This document shows, in pieces, positions 1 to 6,856 of a DNA stretch of 12,423 nucleotides. The position numbers and the translations under genes are program-made. A model generated the notes under the pieces. It was given only the letters and a program-made list of their open reading frames with translations. It had not been told where the DNA came from and searched no databases. Location: assembly GCA_902494855.1 (NCBI GenBank), contig CABUVC010000032.1, positions 1 to 12,423 of the forward strand, read 5' to 3'. How positions within the stretch are numbered: position 1 is the stretch's first letter; every line of letters begins with the position of its first letter. The DNA is from an uncultured Collinsella sp. (GTDB lineage: Bacteria; Actinomycetota; Coriobacteriia; Coriobacteriales; Coriobacteriaceae).

Positions 1-369
1 CGAGTGCGCGCGCCCAAGCGGCTATCTTGCTGTGCGCTTGTGCCCGTGCTCGGACGGCCACTCTGCCGTGTTCTGTTTGTCTGCTGCCGAGACGAAGGCC
101 TGGGTTGCTCTTGAGGGCGTTGCGGATTGCTGCTCGTGGCACTTCTGGGCGTCGGCGTGGTGCGGCCAGCAAGGCGAACGCTTTGTCGCCGTTGATCACC
201 GTCGTTGTATCCGTATGCCATTCGTACCGCCTTGTCTCATGTATAACCTGTCTATCCTACAAAAAAGATGTGCAACAAATGGGTCTGCGCGTCAAAAGCT
301 CGGTAAACGGTACGAAAGGCGCAAAACACACGGCCTCAAAAACAACTCTATATGCGTCCGATGAGCGTA

Positions 370-386
370 CGCCCGTCGGACGGGCG
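370..386. repeat. 17-base near-perfect palindrome
   Basis: CGCCCGTC (370-377) and GACGGGCG (379-386) are exact reverse complements around a single G. A second overlapping inverted repeat pairs GTCCGA (356-361) with TCGGAC (376-381). The symmetry and tiny loop suit a DNA-binding site better than an RNA hairpin, but no regulator can be named. Confidence 0.4.
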
Positions 387-394
387 ACAACAAT

Positions 395-441
395 GAGCGG
401 CAAACCGTGCCGTTCGTCCCAAAAACGGTGCCGCTCGTTTT
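395..441 (+). terminator. Terminator-like hairpin upstream of the permease
   Basis: GAGCGGCA (395-402) pairs with TGCCGCTC (429-436). Beyond a two-base AA bulge, CCGT (405-408) pairs with ACGG (425-428), giving about 12 base pairs with a 16-base loop, followed by TTTT at 438-441. It could end an upstream transcript or act as an attenuator in the permease leader, since it lies about 140 bases before that gene's start. The T-run is short, so its strength is uncertain. Confidence 0.45.
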
Positions 442-516
442 GCAGTTCTGCCTTCGGTCGAGCTACAAGCGGCGCTGCTGTGCCAAGGCCGTATCTTAAA
501 GCCACGAAATAAAAGA

Positions 517-537
517 GCGCGGCGAAACGGACCGCGC
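517..537 (+). other. GC hairpin just before the permease ribosome binding site
   Basis: GCGCGG (517-522) and CCGCGC (532-537) can form a 6-bp stem with a 9-base loop. There is no T-tract, so it is not a terminator. Lying 30 bases before the Shine-Dalgarno, it could stabilise the message or influence translation; that is inference. Confidence 0.3.
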
Positions 538-567
538 AAGGGGTGACGTCAAGGGGCGTCAAAAAGG

Positions 568-577
568 AAAGGAGGGG
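568..577 (+). promoter_or_regulatory. Ribosome binding site for the permease
   Basis: AAAGGAGGGG ends a few bases before ATG 582. This decides the start: the frame opens further upstream at GTG 543, but that codon has no comparable site. Confidence 0.8.
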
Positions 578-581
578 AACA

Positions 582-2033
582 ATGGCGGACAAGAACGCAG
601 AAGTTGCAGTCGAGGATAACGGCGGCATGAAGAAAACGCTTTCGCTCTGGAACTTCTTCACCATCGGTTTCGGTGCCATTATCGGTACCGGTTGGGTTCT
701 GCAGGTCGGCGACTGGATGGTCGTGGGCGGCGGTCCCGTTCCCGCTATGATCGCATTCCTCTTGGGTGCAATCTTCCTCGTGCCCGTCGGAGCTGTTTTC
801 GGTGAGCTCACGGCTGCCATCCCCATCTCGGGCGGCATCGTCGAGTACGTCGATCGTAGCTTTGGCCGTACGCTGAGCTACATCACCGGTTGGCTCCTTG
901 CCCTGGGCAACGGCATCCTGTGCCCGTGGGAGGCCATCGCCATCTCGACCCTCGTGTCCGAGATGTTCGGCAGCCTGCCCGGTCTTGAGTGGCTGCGCGC
1001 CGTCAAGCTCTACACCATCCTGGGCGCCGACGTTTACCTGTTCCCGACGCTGATCGCGCTCGGCTTTGCAGTCTACGTCATCTTCCTCAACTTCCGCGGT
1101 GCCAGCTCGGCCGCCAAGCTCCAAGCCTTCCTGACCAAGGCCCTGCTCTGCGGCATGCTGCTCGCCATGGGCGTCTCGCTGTTCACCGGCTCGCCGGACA
1201 ACGCCATGCCCGTGTTCTCCCAGGTCACCGGTGCTGGCGGCGGTAAGGCCGCTACCGAGGGCACCAGCCTGGTCGCCGGCATCGTGTCGGTACTGGTTCT
1301 GACCCCGTTCTTCTACGCCGGTTTCGACACCATTCCTCAGCAGGCTGAGGAAGCAGCCGAGGGCCTCAACTGGAACAAGTTCGGCAAGATCATCTCCCTG
1401 GCCCTGCTGGCCGCCGGCGGCTTCTACATGGTCTGCATCTACTCGTTCGGCACCATCCTCGACTGGCATGAGTTCGTTAAGAGCCCGGTTCCCGCGCTCG
1501 CCTGCCTCAAGGGCATCAACATGCTCCTGTACCTGGCCATGCTCGTCATCGCAACGCTTGGACCCATGGGCCCGATGAACTCCTTCTACGGCGCCACGAG
1601 CCGCATCATGCTCGCCATGGGCCGCAAGGGCCAGCTGCCCGAGCAGTTCGCCGAGGTCGACCCCAAGTCCGGCGCCCCCAAGCTCGCCTGCGTCGTCCTG
1701 GGCGTCATCACCGTCGTCGGTCCGTTCCTGGGCAAGAACATGCTCATCCCCCTGACCAACGTGTCGGCTCTCGCCTTCATCTTCTCCTGCGGCATGGTCG
1801 CCCTCGCTTGCCTGCGCATGCGCTTCACCGAGCCCGACCTGCCTCGTCCCTACGAGGTGCCCGGCGGCAAGTTTGGCATCGGCCTCGCTATCGCTGCCTG
1901 CGCCATCATCATCGGCCTGCTCGTGATTCCGTTCTCTCCCGCTTCCCTCAACATGGTGGAGTGGAGCATCGTGATCGGCTGGTTGGCTATTGGCCTGGCC
2001 CTCATGGCTTTCACCAATTCCCGCAAAAAGTAA
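582..2033 (+). CDS. APC-family amino acid permease
   Basis: A 483-residue integral membrane transporter of the amino acid-polyamine-organocation (APC) superfamily, expected to import an amino acid or related amine in symport or exchange. About 12 hydrophobic helices are visible after a short charged N-terminus. The first helix carries the glycine-rich unwound segment GFGAIIGTGWVL (residues 30-40), which binds the substrate backbone in this fold. FYAGFDTIPQQAEEA (244-258) matches the sixth-helix region of the family. Length is typical. The substrate cannot be read from sequence. The next gene, an amidohydrolase, is 131 bases downstream on the same strand, suggesting that permease and hydrolase handle the same compound or its product. 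The start was chosen for its strong ribosome binding site. The family call is firm; the specificity is unknown. Confidence 0.9.
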   Translation: MADKNAEVAVEDNGGMKKTLSLWNFFTIGFGAIIGTGWVLQVGDWMVVGGGPVPAMIAFLLGAIFLVPVGAVFGELTAAIPISGGIVEYVDRSFGRTLSYITGWLLALGNGILCPWEAIAISTLVSEMFGSLPGLEWLRAVKLYTILGADVYLFPTLIALGFAVYVIFLNFRGASSAAKLQAFLTKALLCGMLLAMGVSLFTGSPDNAMPVFSQVTGAGGGKAATEGTSLVAGIVSVLVLTPFFYAGFDTIPQQAEEAAEGLNWNKFGKIISLALLAAGGFYMVCIYSFGTILDWHEFVKSPVPALACLKGINMLLYLAMLVIATLGPMGPMNSFYGATSRIMLAMGRKGQLPEQFAEVDPKSGAPKLACVVLGVITVVGPFLGKNMLIPLTNVSALAFIFSCGMVALACLRMRFTEPDLPRPYEVPGGKFGIGLAIAACAIIIGLLVIPFSPASLNMVEWSIVIGWLAIGLALMAFTNSRKK

Positions 2034-2053
2034 CGCCTAGCCGGGGCGGATCA

Positions 2054-2082
2054 GGTGCGCGGGCCCCTCTCTTCCGCGCACC
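2054..2082 (+). other. Intercistronic hairpin without T-tract
   Basis: GGTGCGCGG (2054-2062) and CCGCGCACC (2074-2082) form a perfect 9-bp stem around an 11-base loop. It is followed by GAACCCGG rather than a run of T, so it is a poor intrinsic terminator. A role in RNA processing, 3' end stabilisation of the permease message or partial termination between permease and amidohydrolase is inference. Confidence 0.5.
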
Positions 2083-2164
2083 GAACCCGGCACCACTTGG
2101 GTAGCTTTGTGAGGCCTTAACCCAACACGGTCTCGCCCACTATATGGATCCATAAGGAGGAACC

Positions 2165-3442
2165 ATGTCCACTAAGTATGCAATCGTTGGCGGCAAGCTC
2201 ATCGACGGTACCGGTGCCGAGCCGGTCGAGAACTCCCTCGTTCTCGTCGACGACAACGGCAAGATCGAGTACGCCGGCGCCATGCAGGACCTTCCCGAGG
2301 GCGTTGAGGTCATCGACGCCGCCGGCAAGACCGTCCTTCCCGGCCTGATCGACACCCACCTGCACTTCTCGGGCAACTTGACCGACGATGACACCGACTG
2401 GGTCATGCAGCCGCTCCTCGAGAAGCAGGCCGTCGCCGTCAAGCAGGCCTACGACTGCCTCACCCACGGCCTCACCACCGTCTGCGAGATCGGCCGCTTT
2501 GGTATCCAGATCCGTGACTGCATCGACAAGGGCGTCTTCAAGGGCCCGCGCGTTCTGGCCACCGGCCTTGGCTTCTGCCGTGTTGCCGGCCACGGCGACT
2601 CCCACCACTGCAGCCAGGAGCTCAACAAGGAATCGCACCCCTGGGGCGATCAGGTCGACGGTCCTTGGGATCTGCGCAAGGCCGTCCGTCGTCGCCTGCG
2701 TGAGAACCCCGATGCCATCAAGATCTGGGCTACCGGTGGCGGCATCTGGCGCTGGGACTCCGGCCGCGACCAGCACTACTGCTCCGAGGAGATTCAGGCT
2801 GTGGTCGAAGAGGCAAAGATGGTCGGCATCCCCGTGTGGAGCCACTGCTACAACAACCACGCCGCTGCCTACGATTCCGTTCGCTTTGGCTGCGAGCAGC
2901 TGATTCACGGCTTCGATATCGATGAGCGTACCATGGACCTCATGGCCGAGCAGGGCACCTTCTTCACCCCGACGATCGCCTTCCTGCCCACCTGGTACGC
3001 CACCTATCCGCCCGTCTACGTCCCCGAGCTGCACGACAAGTACGAGGGCACCCTGGTCGAGAAGGAGCTGCAGCGCAACTACGACTGCCTGCGCGAGGCC
3101 AAGAAGCGCGGCGTCGTCATGACGATCGGCTCCGACTCCTTCTCCTTCGTCACCCCGTACGGCACCTGCTCCATCGAGGAGATGTACGAGTTCGTCGACA
3201 AGATCGGCTTCACCCCGGTCGAGACCATCACCTGTGCCACTCTCAACGGTGCCAAGATGTGCCACATCGAGGACGAGACCGGTTCCATCGAGGCCGGCAA
3301 GTGCGCCGACCTGCTGGTCGTCAACGGTGACGTCGCCGCCGACATCCACGTGCTCAACACCGACAACATGGACGTCATCATGAAGGACGGCTGGATTGTC
3401 GAGGGCGGCACCTTCGGCGAGGCAAACAAGTACAGCGCCTAA
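2165..3442 (+). CDS. Metal-dependent amidohydrolase (imidazolonepropionase/Xaa-Pro-like, COG1228 type)
   Basis: A 425-residue cytoplasmic enzyme of the amidohydrolase superfamily, which hydrolyses amide or related bonds using one or two divalent metals. The N-terminal beta-sandwich segment (about 1-58) leads into the barrel at LPGLIDTHLHFSG, where H65 and H67 form the HxH metal motif. Further likely ligands are K186 in DAIKIWATGGG (possible carbamylated lysine), H227 in WSHCYNNH, H248 in LIHGF and catalytic D324 in IGSDS. The C-terminal GSIEAGKCADLLVVNGD (373-389) is the usual segment closing the sandwich. All key residues are present and length is typical. AAGGAGG at 2154-2160 supports the start. 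Relatives cleave N-acyl amino acids, dipeptides, imidazolonepropionate or lactams, so the substrate is open. The preceding APC permease suggests an imported amino-acid derivative. Confidence 0.88.
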   Translation: MSTKYAIVGGKLIDGTGAEPVENSLVLVDDNGKIEYAGAMQDLPEGVEVIDAAGKTVLPGLIDTHLHFSGNLTDDDTDWVMQPLLEKQAVAVKQAYDCLTHGLTTVCEIGRFGIQIRDCIDKGVFKGPRVLATGLGFCRVAGHGDSHHCSQELNKESHPWGDQVDGPWDLRKAVRRRLRENPDAIKIWATGGGIWRWDSGRDQHYCSEEIQAVVEEAKMVGIPVWSHCYNNHAAAYDSVRFGCEQLIHGFDIDERTMDLMAEQGTFFTPTIAFLPTWYATYPPVYVPELHDKYEGTLVEKELQRNYDCLREAKKRGVVMTIGSDSFSFVTPYGTCSIEEMYEFVDKIGFTPVETITCATLNGAKMCHIEDETGSIEAGKCADLLVVNGDVAADIHVLNTDNMDVIMKDGWIVEGGTFGEANKYSA

Positions 3443-3445
3443 GCT

Positions 3446-3491
3446 ACCGTTCATCGATGGCTTGATGTAAAACACAGTATTTGATGCATAA
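3446..3491 (+). promoter_or_regulatory. Candidate operator upstream of the first two-component system
   Basis: ACCGTTCAT (3446-3454) fits the 9-base half-site pattern described for LytTR regulators of the AgrA type, but no convincing second copy lies 12-13 bases on. Separately, TTGATGTAAAA (3462-3472) is repeated as TTGATGCATAA (3481-3491), 9 of 11 bases identical, offset 19. Autoregulation by the downstream LytTR protein is an inference. Confidence 0.3.
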
Positions 3492-3492
3492 T
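3487..3492 (+). promoter_or_regulatory. Possible -10 element (CATAAT) before the first kinase
   Basis: CATAAT resembles a -10 box. TTGATG at 3462-3467 could serve as -35, but the 19-base spacer is long. A transcript from here would enter the terminator at 3500-3521 almost at once, so the element may be chance or part of an attenuated leader. Confidence 0.25.
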
Positions 3493-3499
3493 GCAATGG

Positions 3500-3525
3500 A
3501 GAGGGTCGCTTGCGGCCCTCTTTAT
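3500..3525 (+). terminator. Intrinsic terminator after the amidohydrolase
   Basis: AGAGGGTCG (3500-3508) pairs with CGGCCCTCT (3513-3521), with one G-U pair, across a four-base CTTG loop (3509-3512), followed by TTTATT. CUUG is a known stable tetraloop. It closes the permease/amidohydrolase unit 57 bases after the stop codon and lies 39 bases before the kinase start. Confidence 0.8.
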
Positions 3526-3547
3526 TGCTATGGGGTGCGTCAGTAAG

Positions 3548-3553
3548 AAGGAG
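3548..3553 (+). promoter_or_regulatory. Ribosome binding site deciding the first kinase start
   Basis: AAGGAG directly abuts ATG 3554, which leaves no spacing, but sits six bases before the in-frame GTG at 3560. That spacing favours GTG 3560. The frame is open back to 3491, but that would put the terminator inside the coding region. Confidence 0.65.
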
Positions 3554-3559
3554 ATGACG

Positions 3560-4945
3560 GTGGATCTCAATAGGCTGATTCTGGGCAAGAGCTACAACTC
3601 TACCAAGGTCTTTCGTACCGCTCAGCATGTGGTTCAAGCCATCTTGCTCGGTATTGTCGTTCCGCTGCTTATCCTGCTGCTCATCTGGGATCTAACCGAT
3701 AATCCCAATCCCGTTCCGGCCGTTGTTGTCATTGCCGGCTTGGTCATGCTGTGCTTCTTCTTCTCGTACGTCTTTGTCGTTCCCGACGACCTCACATCGA
3801 GCGCAACCGACCGCACGCTCGCCATCGCTTCAAAAATATTCGCCTACACGTCGCGCGGCCTTACGCCCGAAGCTGCCCTGGGCGCCTCTAAGATCATCCT
3901 GTCCGAAACGATCGCCTCTGCCATCTGCTTTACCGACGGCAAGCAGGTGTTGGCAAGCTGGGGCGAGGACTCGGCAAAATGCCCCGCGGGCACCCCGGTG
4001 GTGCTGCGGACTACGCTCAACGTGATCAACAGCGGTGAGCAAAGCGTGTTCTCGCGCGATGCCTCGACCGAGACAGGTGGCTACTTTCCGCGCCTGCGCG
4101 CCGGTATTGTCGCACCGCTTACCGTGCGCGGGCATTGCGTGGGCACGCTCGAGCTGTATTATCCCCGTCTGAGCAGCATCGATATGCGCCAGACGGCGCT
4201 TGCCTCGGGCTTTGCCGACCTCATTTCCACGCAGCTTGCGAGCTTTGAGCTCGAGCGCCAGGACGAGCTTACGGCCCGCGTGGAGCTGCGCGCCTTGCAA
4301 TCGCAGGTCGATCCTCATTTTCTGTTCAATACCATTAGCACGATCGTGTCGCTCGTTCGAACCGAGCCCGACAAGGCGCGATCGTTGCTCATCGATTTTT
4401 CCAATTATTACCGTCAGACGCTTTCTGACTCCGATACGCTCACCACGCTCGAGCACGAGGTGGAGCAGGGCACTCGTTATATCAATCTTATGCAGGCCCG
4501 GTATGGCGACGGCCGTCTGCGTGTTTCGGTCGACATCGACTTTGAGGTGCGCGACAGCCTAGTACCGCCGTTTATCTTGCAGCCGCTGCTCGAAAACTGC
4601 ATCAAGCATGCGCAGCGCGAGATCGAGCCGCTTTCTATTCGTGTTAGGGCTTTTGAGACCGATGACGGCTTGGAGATCATCGTCGAAGACGACGGCATCG
4701 GAATGAGCGAAGAAGTCTGCGCGCATCTGTTTGAGCAGCATCGCCGAGAGGAGCCCGAGAGCATTACCGCCGACGGCTCCGTCAAGCGAGGTTGCGGCCT
4801 GGCGCTCTTCAACGTGCTTCAGCGCATCCATTTCTTTTACGGAGAAGATTCCGGCATGCGCGTGAAGTCCCAGGAGGGCGTGGGAACGCAGGTCATCGTC
4901 GAGCTGAACGGCGAGCCGCATGAGCCGGCGCCGCTGACGGCGTAG
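3560..4945 (+). CDS. LytS-type sensor histidine kinase (first system)
   Basis: A 461-residue membrane sensor kinase that autophosphorylates and passes phosphate to the regulator encoded next. Two hydrophobic helices (about 24-44 and 52-74) precede a GAF-like domain (about 85-230). The HisK_4/LytS core follows: H253 in the DPHFLFNT motif, N346 in LLENCIKH as the ATPase N-box, and EDDGIGM (376-382) plus GCGLAL (411-416) as nucleotide-binding boxes. The architecture matches the LytS/BtsS/YpdA class from the GAF domain onward. The N-terminal 5TM-LYT sensor of classic LytS is missing, leaving only two helices, so ligand sensing may rest on the GAF domain. GTG 3560 was chosen over ATG 3554 for spacing. 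The regulator starts 38 bases downstream, so the two form one operon. The signal is unknown. Confidence 0.88.
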   Translation: MDLNRLILGKSYNSTKVFRTAQHVVQAILLGIVVPLLILLLIWDLTDNPNPVPAVVVIAGLVMLCFFFSYVFVVPDDLTSSATDRTLAIASKIFAYTSRGLTPEAALGASKIILSETIASAICFTDGKQVLASWGEDSAKCPAGTPVVLRTTLNVINSGEQSVFSRDASTETGGYFPRLRAGIVAPLTVRGHCVGTLELYYPRLSSIDMRQTALASGFADLISTQLASFELERQDELTARVELRALQSQVDPHFLFNTISTIVSLVRTEPDKARSLLIDFSNYYRQTLSDSDTLTTLEHEVEQGTRYINLMQARYGDGRLRVSVDIDFEVRDSLVPPFILQPLLENCIKHAQREIEPLSIRVRAFETDDGLEIIVEDDGIGMSEEVCAHLFEQHRREEPESITADGSVKRGCGLALFNVLQRIHFFYGEDSGMRVKSQEGVGTQVIVELNGEPHEPAPLTA

Positions 4946-4983
4946 CACGCGGTTGGATTGAGAGAAAAAGAGGGGAAGCACAT

Positions 4984-5718
4984 ATGTCCGAAGGCTGGAA
5001 CATCTTGGTGGTTGATGACGAACCTCCCATTAGGGCTGAGCTACGCTATCTGTTGGAAAAGGATACGCGTGTGGGCCAGATTGCCGAGGCGGGCAATGTC
5101 ACCGAGGCCGTGGAGTCGATTCTCTCGAACAAGCCCAACGTGTTGTTTTTGGACATCACGATGCCCGGCCGCTCGGGAATTGAGCTTGCCGAGACGCTGC
5201 AGAACCTAAAGACGCCGCCGGTGGTTGTGTTTGTGACGGCGTTTGCCGAGTTTGCCGCCGATGCGTATAACCTCGATGCGGTCGACTATGTCGTCAAGCC
5301 GGTCGAGGACGCACGCCTGTCAAAGGCACTCGACAAGATCGAGGCAGCCTTGGGTGCCCGTCGTGTTATCCACGCTCCGCGCCAGCCTTTGCGTCTGACG
5401 GTGGACCGCGGGGGCAAAAAGGTGTTCATTCCCGTCGCAGACGTCTGCTACTTTGAGGCGCGCGCCGATTTTTGCAACGCCATCTGCGCCGAGGGAACGT
5501 ACCTGATCAATGAGTCGATCTCCTCGCTCGAGCGTCGCTTGGTTTCCGAGGGCTTTATTCGCGTTCATCGCAGCTATCTGGTCAATTTGGAAGACGTGCA
5601 CAATGTCGAGATCGGTTCCACGGGTCTTATGGAGCTCAGACTCGATCGCGTAACCTCGACGGTGCCCGTGTCCCGCCGTCGCGCTGCCGAGGTTAAAGCA
5701 CACTTGGGGCTTGCGTAG
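4984..5718 (+). CDS. LytTR-family response regulator (first system)
   Basis: A 244-residue transcription regulator. The receiver domain (about 6-122) shows acidic D11/D12, phosphoacceptor D57 in LFLDITMPG, T85 and K105, a full set for phosphorylation. The LytTR DNA-binding domain fills about 136-242, with the characteristic FIRVHRSYLVNL (191-202) and a terminal VPVSRRR motif (227-233). LytTR proteins bind pairs of roughly 9-base direct repeats and usually activate nearby genes. A GAGGGGA sequence at 4970-4976 precedes ATG 4984. The cognate kinase ends 38 bases upstream. Likely targets are its own operon, the phospholipase-like gene, or transporters nearby; which of these is inference. It is paralogous to the regulator at 10888. 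Confidence 0.92.
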   Translation: MSEGWNILVVDDEPPIRAELRYLLEKDTRVGQIAEAGNVTEAVESILSNKPNVLFLDITMPGRSGIELAETLQNLKTPPVVVFVTAFAEFAADAYNLDAVDYVVKPVEDARLSKALDKIEAALGARRVIHAPRQPLRLTVDRGGKKVFIPVADVCYFEARADFCNAICAEGTYLINESISSLERRLVSEGFIRVHRSYLVNLEDVHNVEIGSTGLMELRLDRVTSTVPVSRRRAAEVKAHLGLA

Positions 5719-5751
5719 ACGGTCTGCGTGCCGTCGTTTACCATCGCAGGT

Positions 5752-5778
5752 TTGGCATGGGCGCGCGGTGGGCATAAT
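5752..5778 (+). promoter_or_regulatory. Possible promoter before the phospholipase-like gene
   Basis: TTGGCA (5752-5757) and CATAAT (5773-5778) resemble -35 and -10 boxes but are 15 bases apart, shorter than the usual 17. The -10 lies 32 bases before ATG 5811. The gene could instead be read through from the regulator upstream, since no clear terminator separates them; only a weak 5-bp stem (5718-5722 with 5731-5735) is present. Confidence 0.35.
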
Positions 5779-5800
5779 GGGTGGCATCGAATGAAATCGA

Positions 5801-5805
5801 AAGGA
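5801..5805 (+). promoter_or_regulatory. Ribosome binding site for the phospholipase-like gene
   Basis: AAGGA sits five bases before ATG 5811 and supports that start over the in-frame GTG at 5781, which has no such site. The N-terminus MPALITHHLFG from 5811 also looks like the family start. Confidence 0.65.
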
Positions 5806-5810
5806 TCATT

Positions 5811-6755
5811 ATGCCCGCGCTTATCACCCATCATCTGTTTGGCGAGGAAAGCATCGACCGTCTTCCGCAGGGCGTCATCACGTCCGATGAAGAGCGCATT
5901 GCCTTTATCTTGGGCAACCAAGGCCCCGACCCGTTTTTCTTTCACATTCTGACACCGCGTGTTTCCGACTGCACGCTGCTGGCGCAGGTCATGCATCGGT
6001 CGCGCATGTCTCGTCAGTTTGCGTGCCTGCGCGACGGCGTGTCGCATCTGCTGCCGCGCGACGCCAGCTTGGGTCGTGCCTTTGCGCTGGGCCTGCTGTC
6101 TCATTACGTGCTCGACCGCAACGCTCACCCCTTTGTCTATGAGCAGCAGTTTGGCATTGTCGAGTCCGATTCAGAGCTTGAGGATTCGAGCAGTCAGGTC
6201 CATGCCGTGATCGAGAGCGACCTGGATGTGCTGATGCTGCAGCTTAAACGCGATGGCGCTACGGTTGACGATTACCCGCCGGCGGGCGAGATCGTCACCA
6301 CTGATCGCATCAATCGCGTGGCCGGCGTGCTGATGAGCTATGTTGCCGGACGCGTGTACGGCATTGACATTCCGGCGGGGGAGTACGGTGCTGCCGTTGC
6401 CAATATGCAGCGACTTTACCGCGCGATTGAGCCGGCCGGCTCCGCAAAGACGCGCGCGATCTCGCTGGTTGAGGGCTTGGTGCACGATTACTCGCTGCTC
6501 GACGGCCTTGCTCATCGCGTGACGACGGAGTTGCCCGAGCGCACCGGTAACCTGGGCCATCTGACATGGAAGAATCCCTTTACCGACGAGGTCTCGAACG
6601 AGAGTTTCCCCGAGGTCTTTGATCGCGCGCTGGGCGATTACGAGTGCACGGTCGCACGTTTTATCGAGACCGGTGACATGGATGCCGTGACCAGTCACGT
6701 CAACTACAGCGGTCGCGTGCTCAATGCCGATGAGGAGTTCGACCGCGAGGAATAG
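5811..6755 (+). CDS. Zinc-dependent phospholipase C-family protein
   Basis: A 314-residue protein resembling the Zn_dep_PLPC family, a helical fold with three zinc sites in secreted phospholipases C. Likely metal ligands are H7/H8 at the very N-terminus (ITHHLFG), D40 in GNQGPDPFFF, H98 and D102 in GLLSHYVLDRNAHPF, H106, and H131 with E135 in HAVIESDLD. The spacing follows the family pattern and the ligand set looks intact. There is no signal peptide or membrane helix, unlike secreted bacterial toxins such as B. cereus PLC, so it is probably intracellular; many uncharacterised members share that trait. The C-terminal half (about 150-314) has no motif I recognise. Phospholipid hydrolysis is suggested by homology only; a general metallo-hydrolase role is the alternative. 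It lies between the first two-component system and the transporter. Confidence 0.8.
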   Translation: MPALITHHLFGEESIDRLPQGVITSDEERIAFILGNQGPDPFFFHILTPRVSDCTLLAQVMHRSRMSRQFACLRDGVSHLLPRDASLGRAFALGLLSHYVLDRNAHPFVYEQQFGIVESDSELEDSSSQVHAVIESDLDVLMLQLKRDGATVDDYPPAGEIVTTDRINRVAGVLMSYVAGRVYGIDIPAGEYGAAVANMQRLYRAIEPAGSAKTRAISLVEGLVHDYSLLDGLAHRVTTELPERTGNLGHLTWKNPFTDEVSNESFPEVFDRALGDYECTVARFIETGDMDAVTSHVNYSGRVLNADEEFDREE

Positions 6756-6809
6756 GGCCCGTGCGTGCCCCTTTGCCGAATCCTTACCGGCGGTTCTGGA
6801 CAATTGGGG

Positions 6810-6815
6810 TACGAT
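6810..6815 (+). promoter_or_regulatory. Possible -10 element before the transporter
   Basis: TACGAT follows GGGG, similar in context to the elements at 5773 and 8209. It lies 41 bases before ATG 6857, a suitable distance. No -35 box with good spacing is visible; TTACCG at 6784-6789 is 20 bases away. Confidence 0.3.
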
Positions 6816-6856
6816 GAACTAACTGCATATCGGGCGAATACGAAGGGTCCCTGTCC

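Larger units (their letters stand above)
1..541. other. Intergenic/leader region with no convincing gene
   Basis: Several frames stay open here because the DNA is GC-rich, but their translations are rich in Arg, Cys and Ser, lack ribosome binding sites and match no family I recognise. One minus-strand frame, from a GTG at 199 running off the left edge, gives a basic, Ala/Arg-rich peptide with no upstream Shine-Dalgarno, so I do not call it. From about 240 the DNA becomes more A-rich and holds inverted repeats (356-386, 395-441, 517-537), as expected of an upstream control region for the permease at 582. A weak promoter-like pair, TTGTCT at 232-237 and TATCCT at 253-258, has a short 15-base spacer. 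Confidence 0.5.

Noticed and set aside
1..199. Minus-strand frame open from GTG 199 to the left edge
   Set aside because: No ribosome binding site, basic Arg/Ala-rich translation, and other frames are equally open in this GC-rich stretch. A continuation left of the window could change this.
27..512. Two overlapping + strand open frames (27-512 and 32-364)
   Set aside because: Cys/Arg-rich translations without family resemblance or Shine-Dalgarno; the downstream part overlaps hairpins.
520..550. T-box-like GGACCGCG near AGGGGTG
   Set aside because: Order and spacing do not match the T-box consensus, no specifier stem is evident, and the bases are explained by the GC hairpin 517-537.
257..838. 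Minus-strand open frame of 193 codons
   Set aside because: Runs into the permease on the opposite strand, and its translation is unlike a folded protein.
549..1469. Minus-strand open frame of 306 codons inside the permease
   Set aside because: Shadow of the GC-rich permease; Asp/Gly/Glu-rich translation typical of antisense frames.
2117..2146. Promoter-like TTAACC and TATATG before the amidohydrolase
   Set aside because: The predicted start would fall on the ribosome binding site at 2154-2160, leaving no leader.
3491..3559. Longer N-terminus for the first kinase
   Set aside because: It would translate through the terminator 3500-3525, and the ribosome binding site fits GTG 3560.
2117..3637. 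Minus-strand open frame of 506 codons over the amidohydrolase
   Set aside because: Antisense shadow with Val/Asp/Gly-rich low-complexity translation; the + strand frame has complete catalytic motifs.
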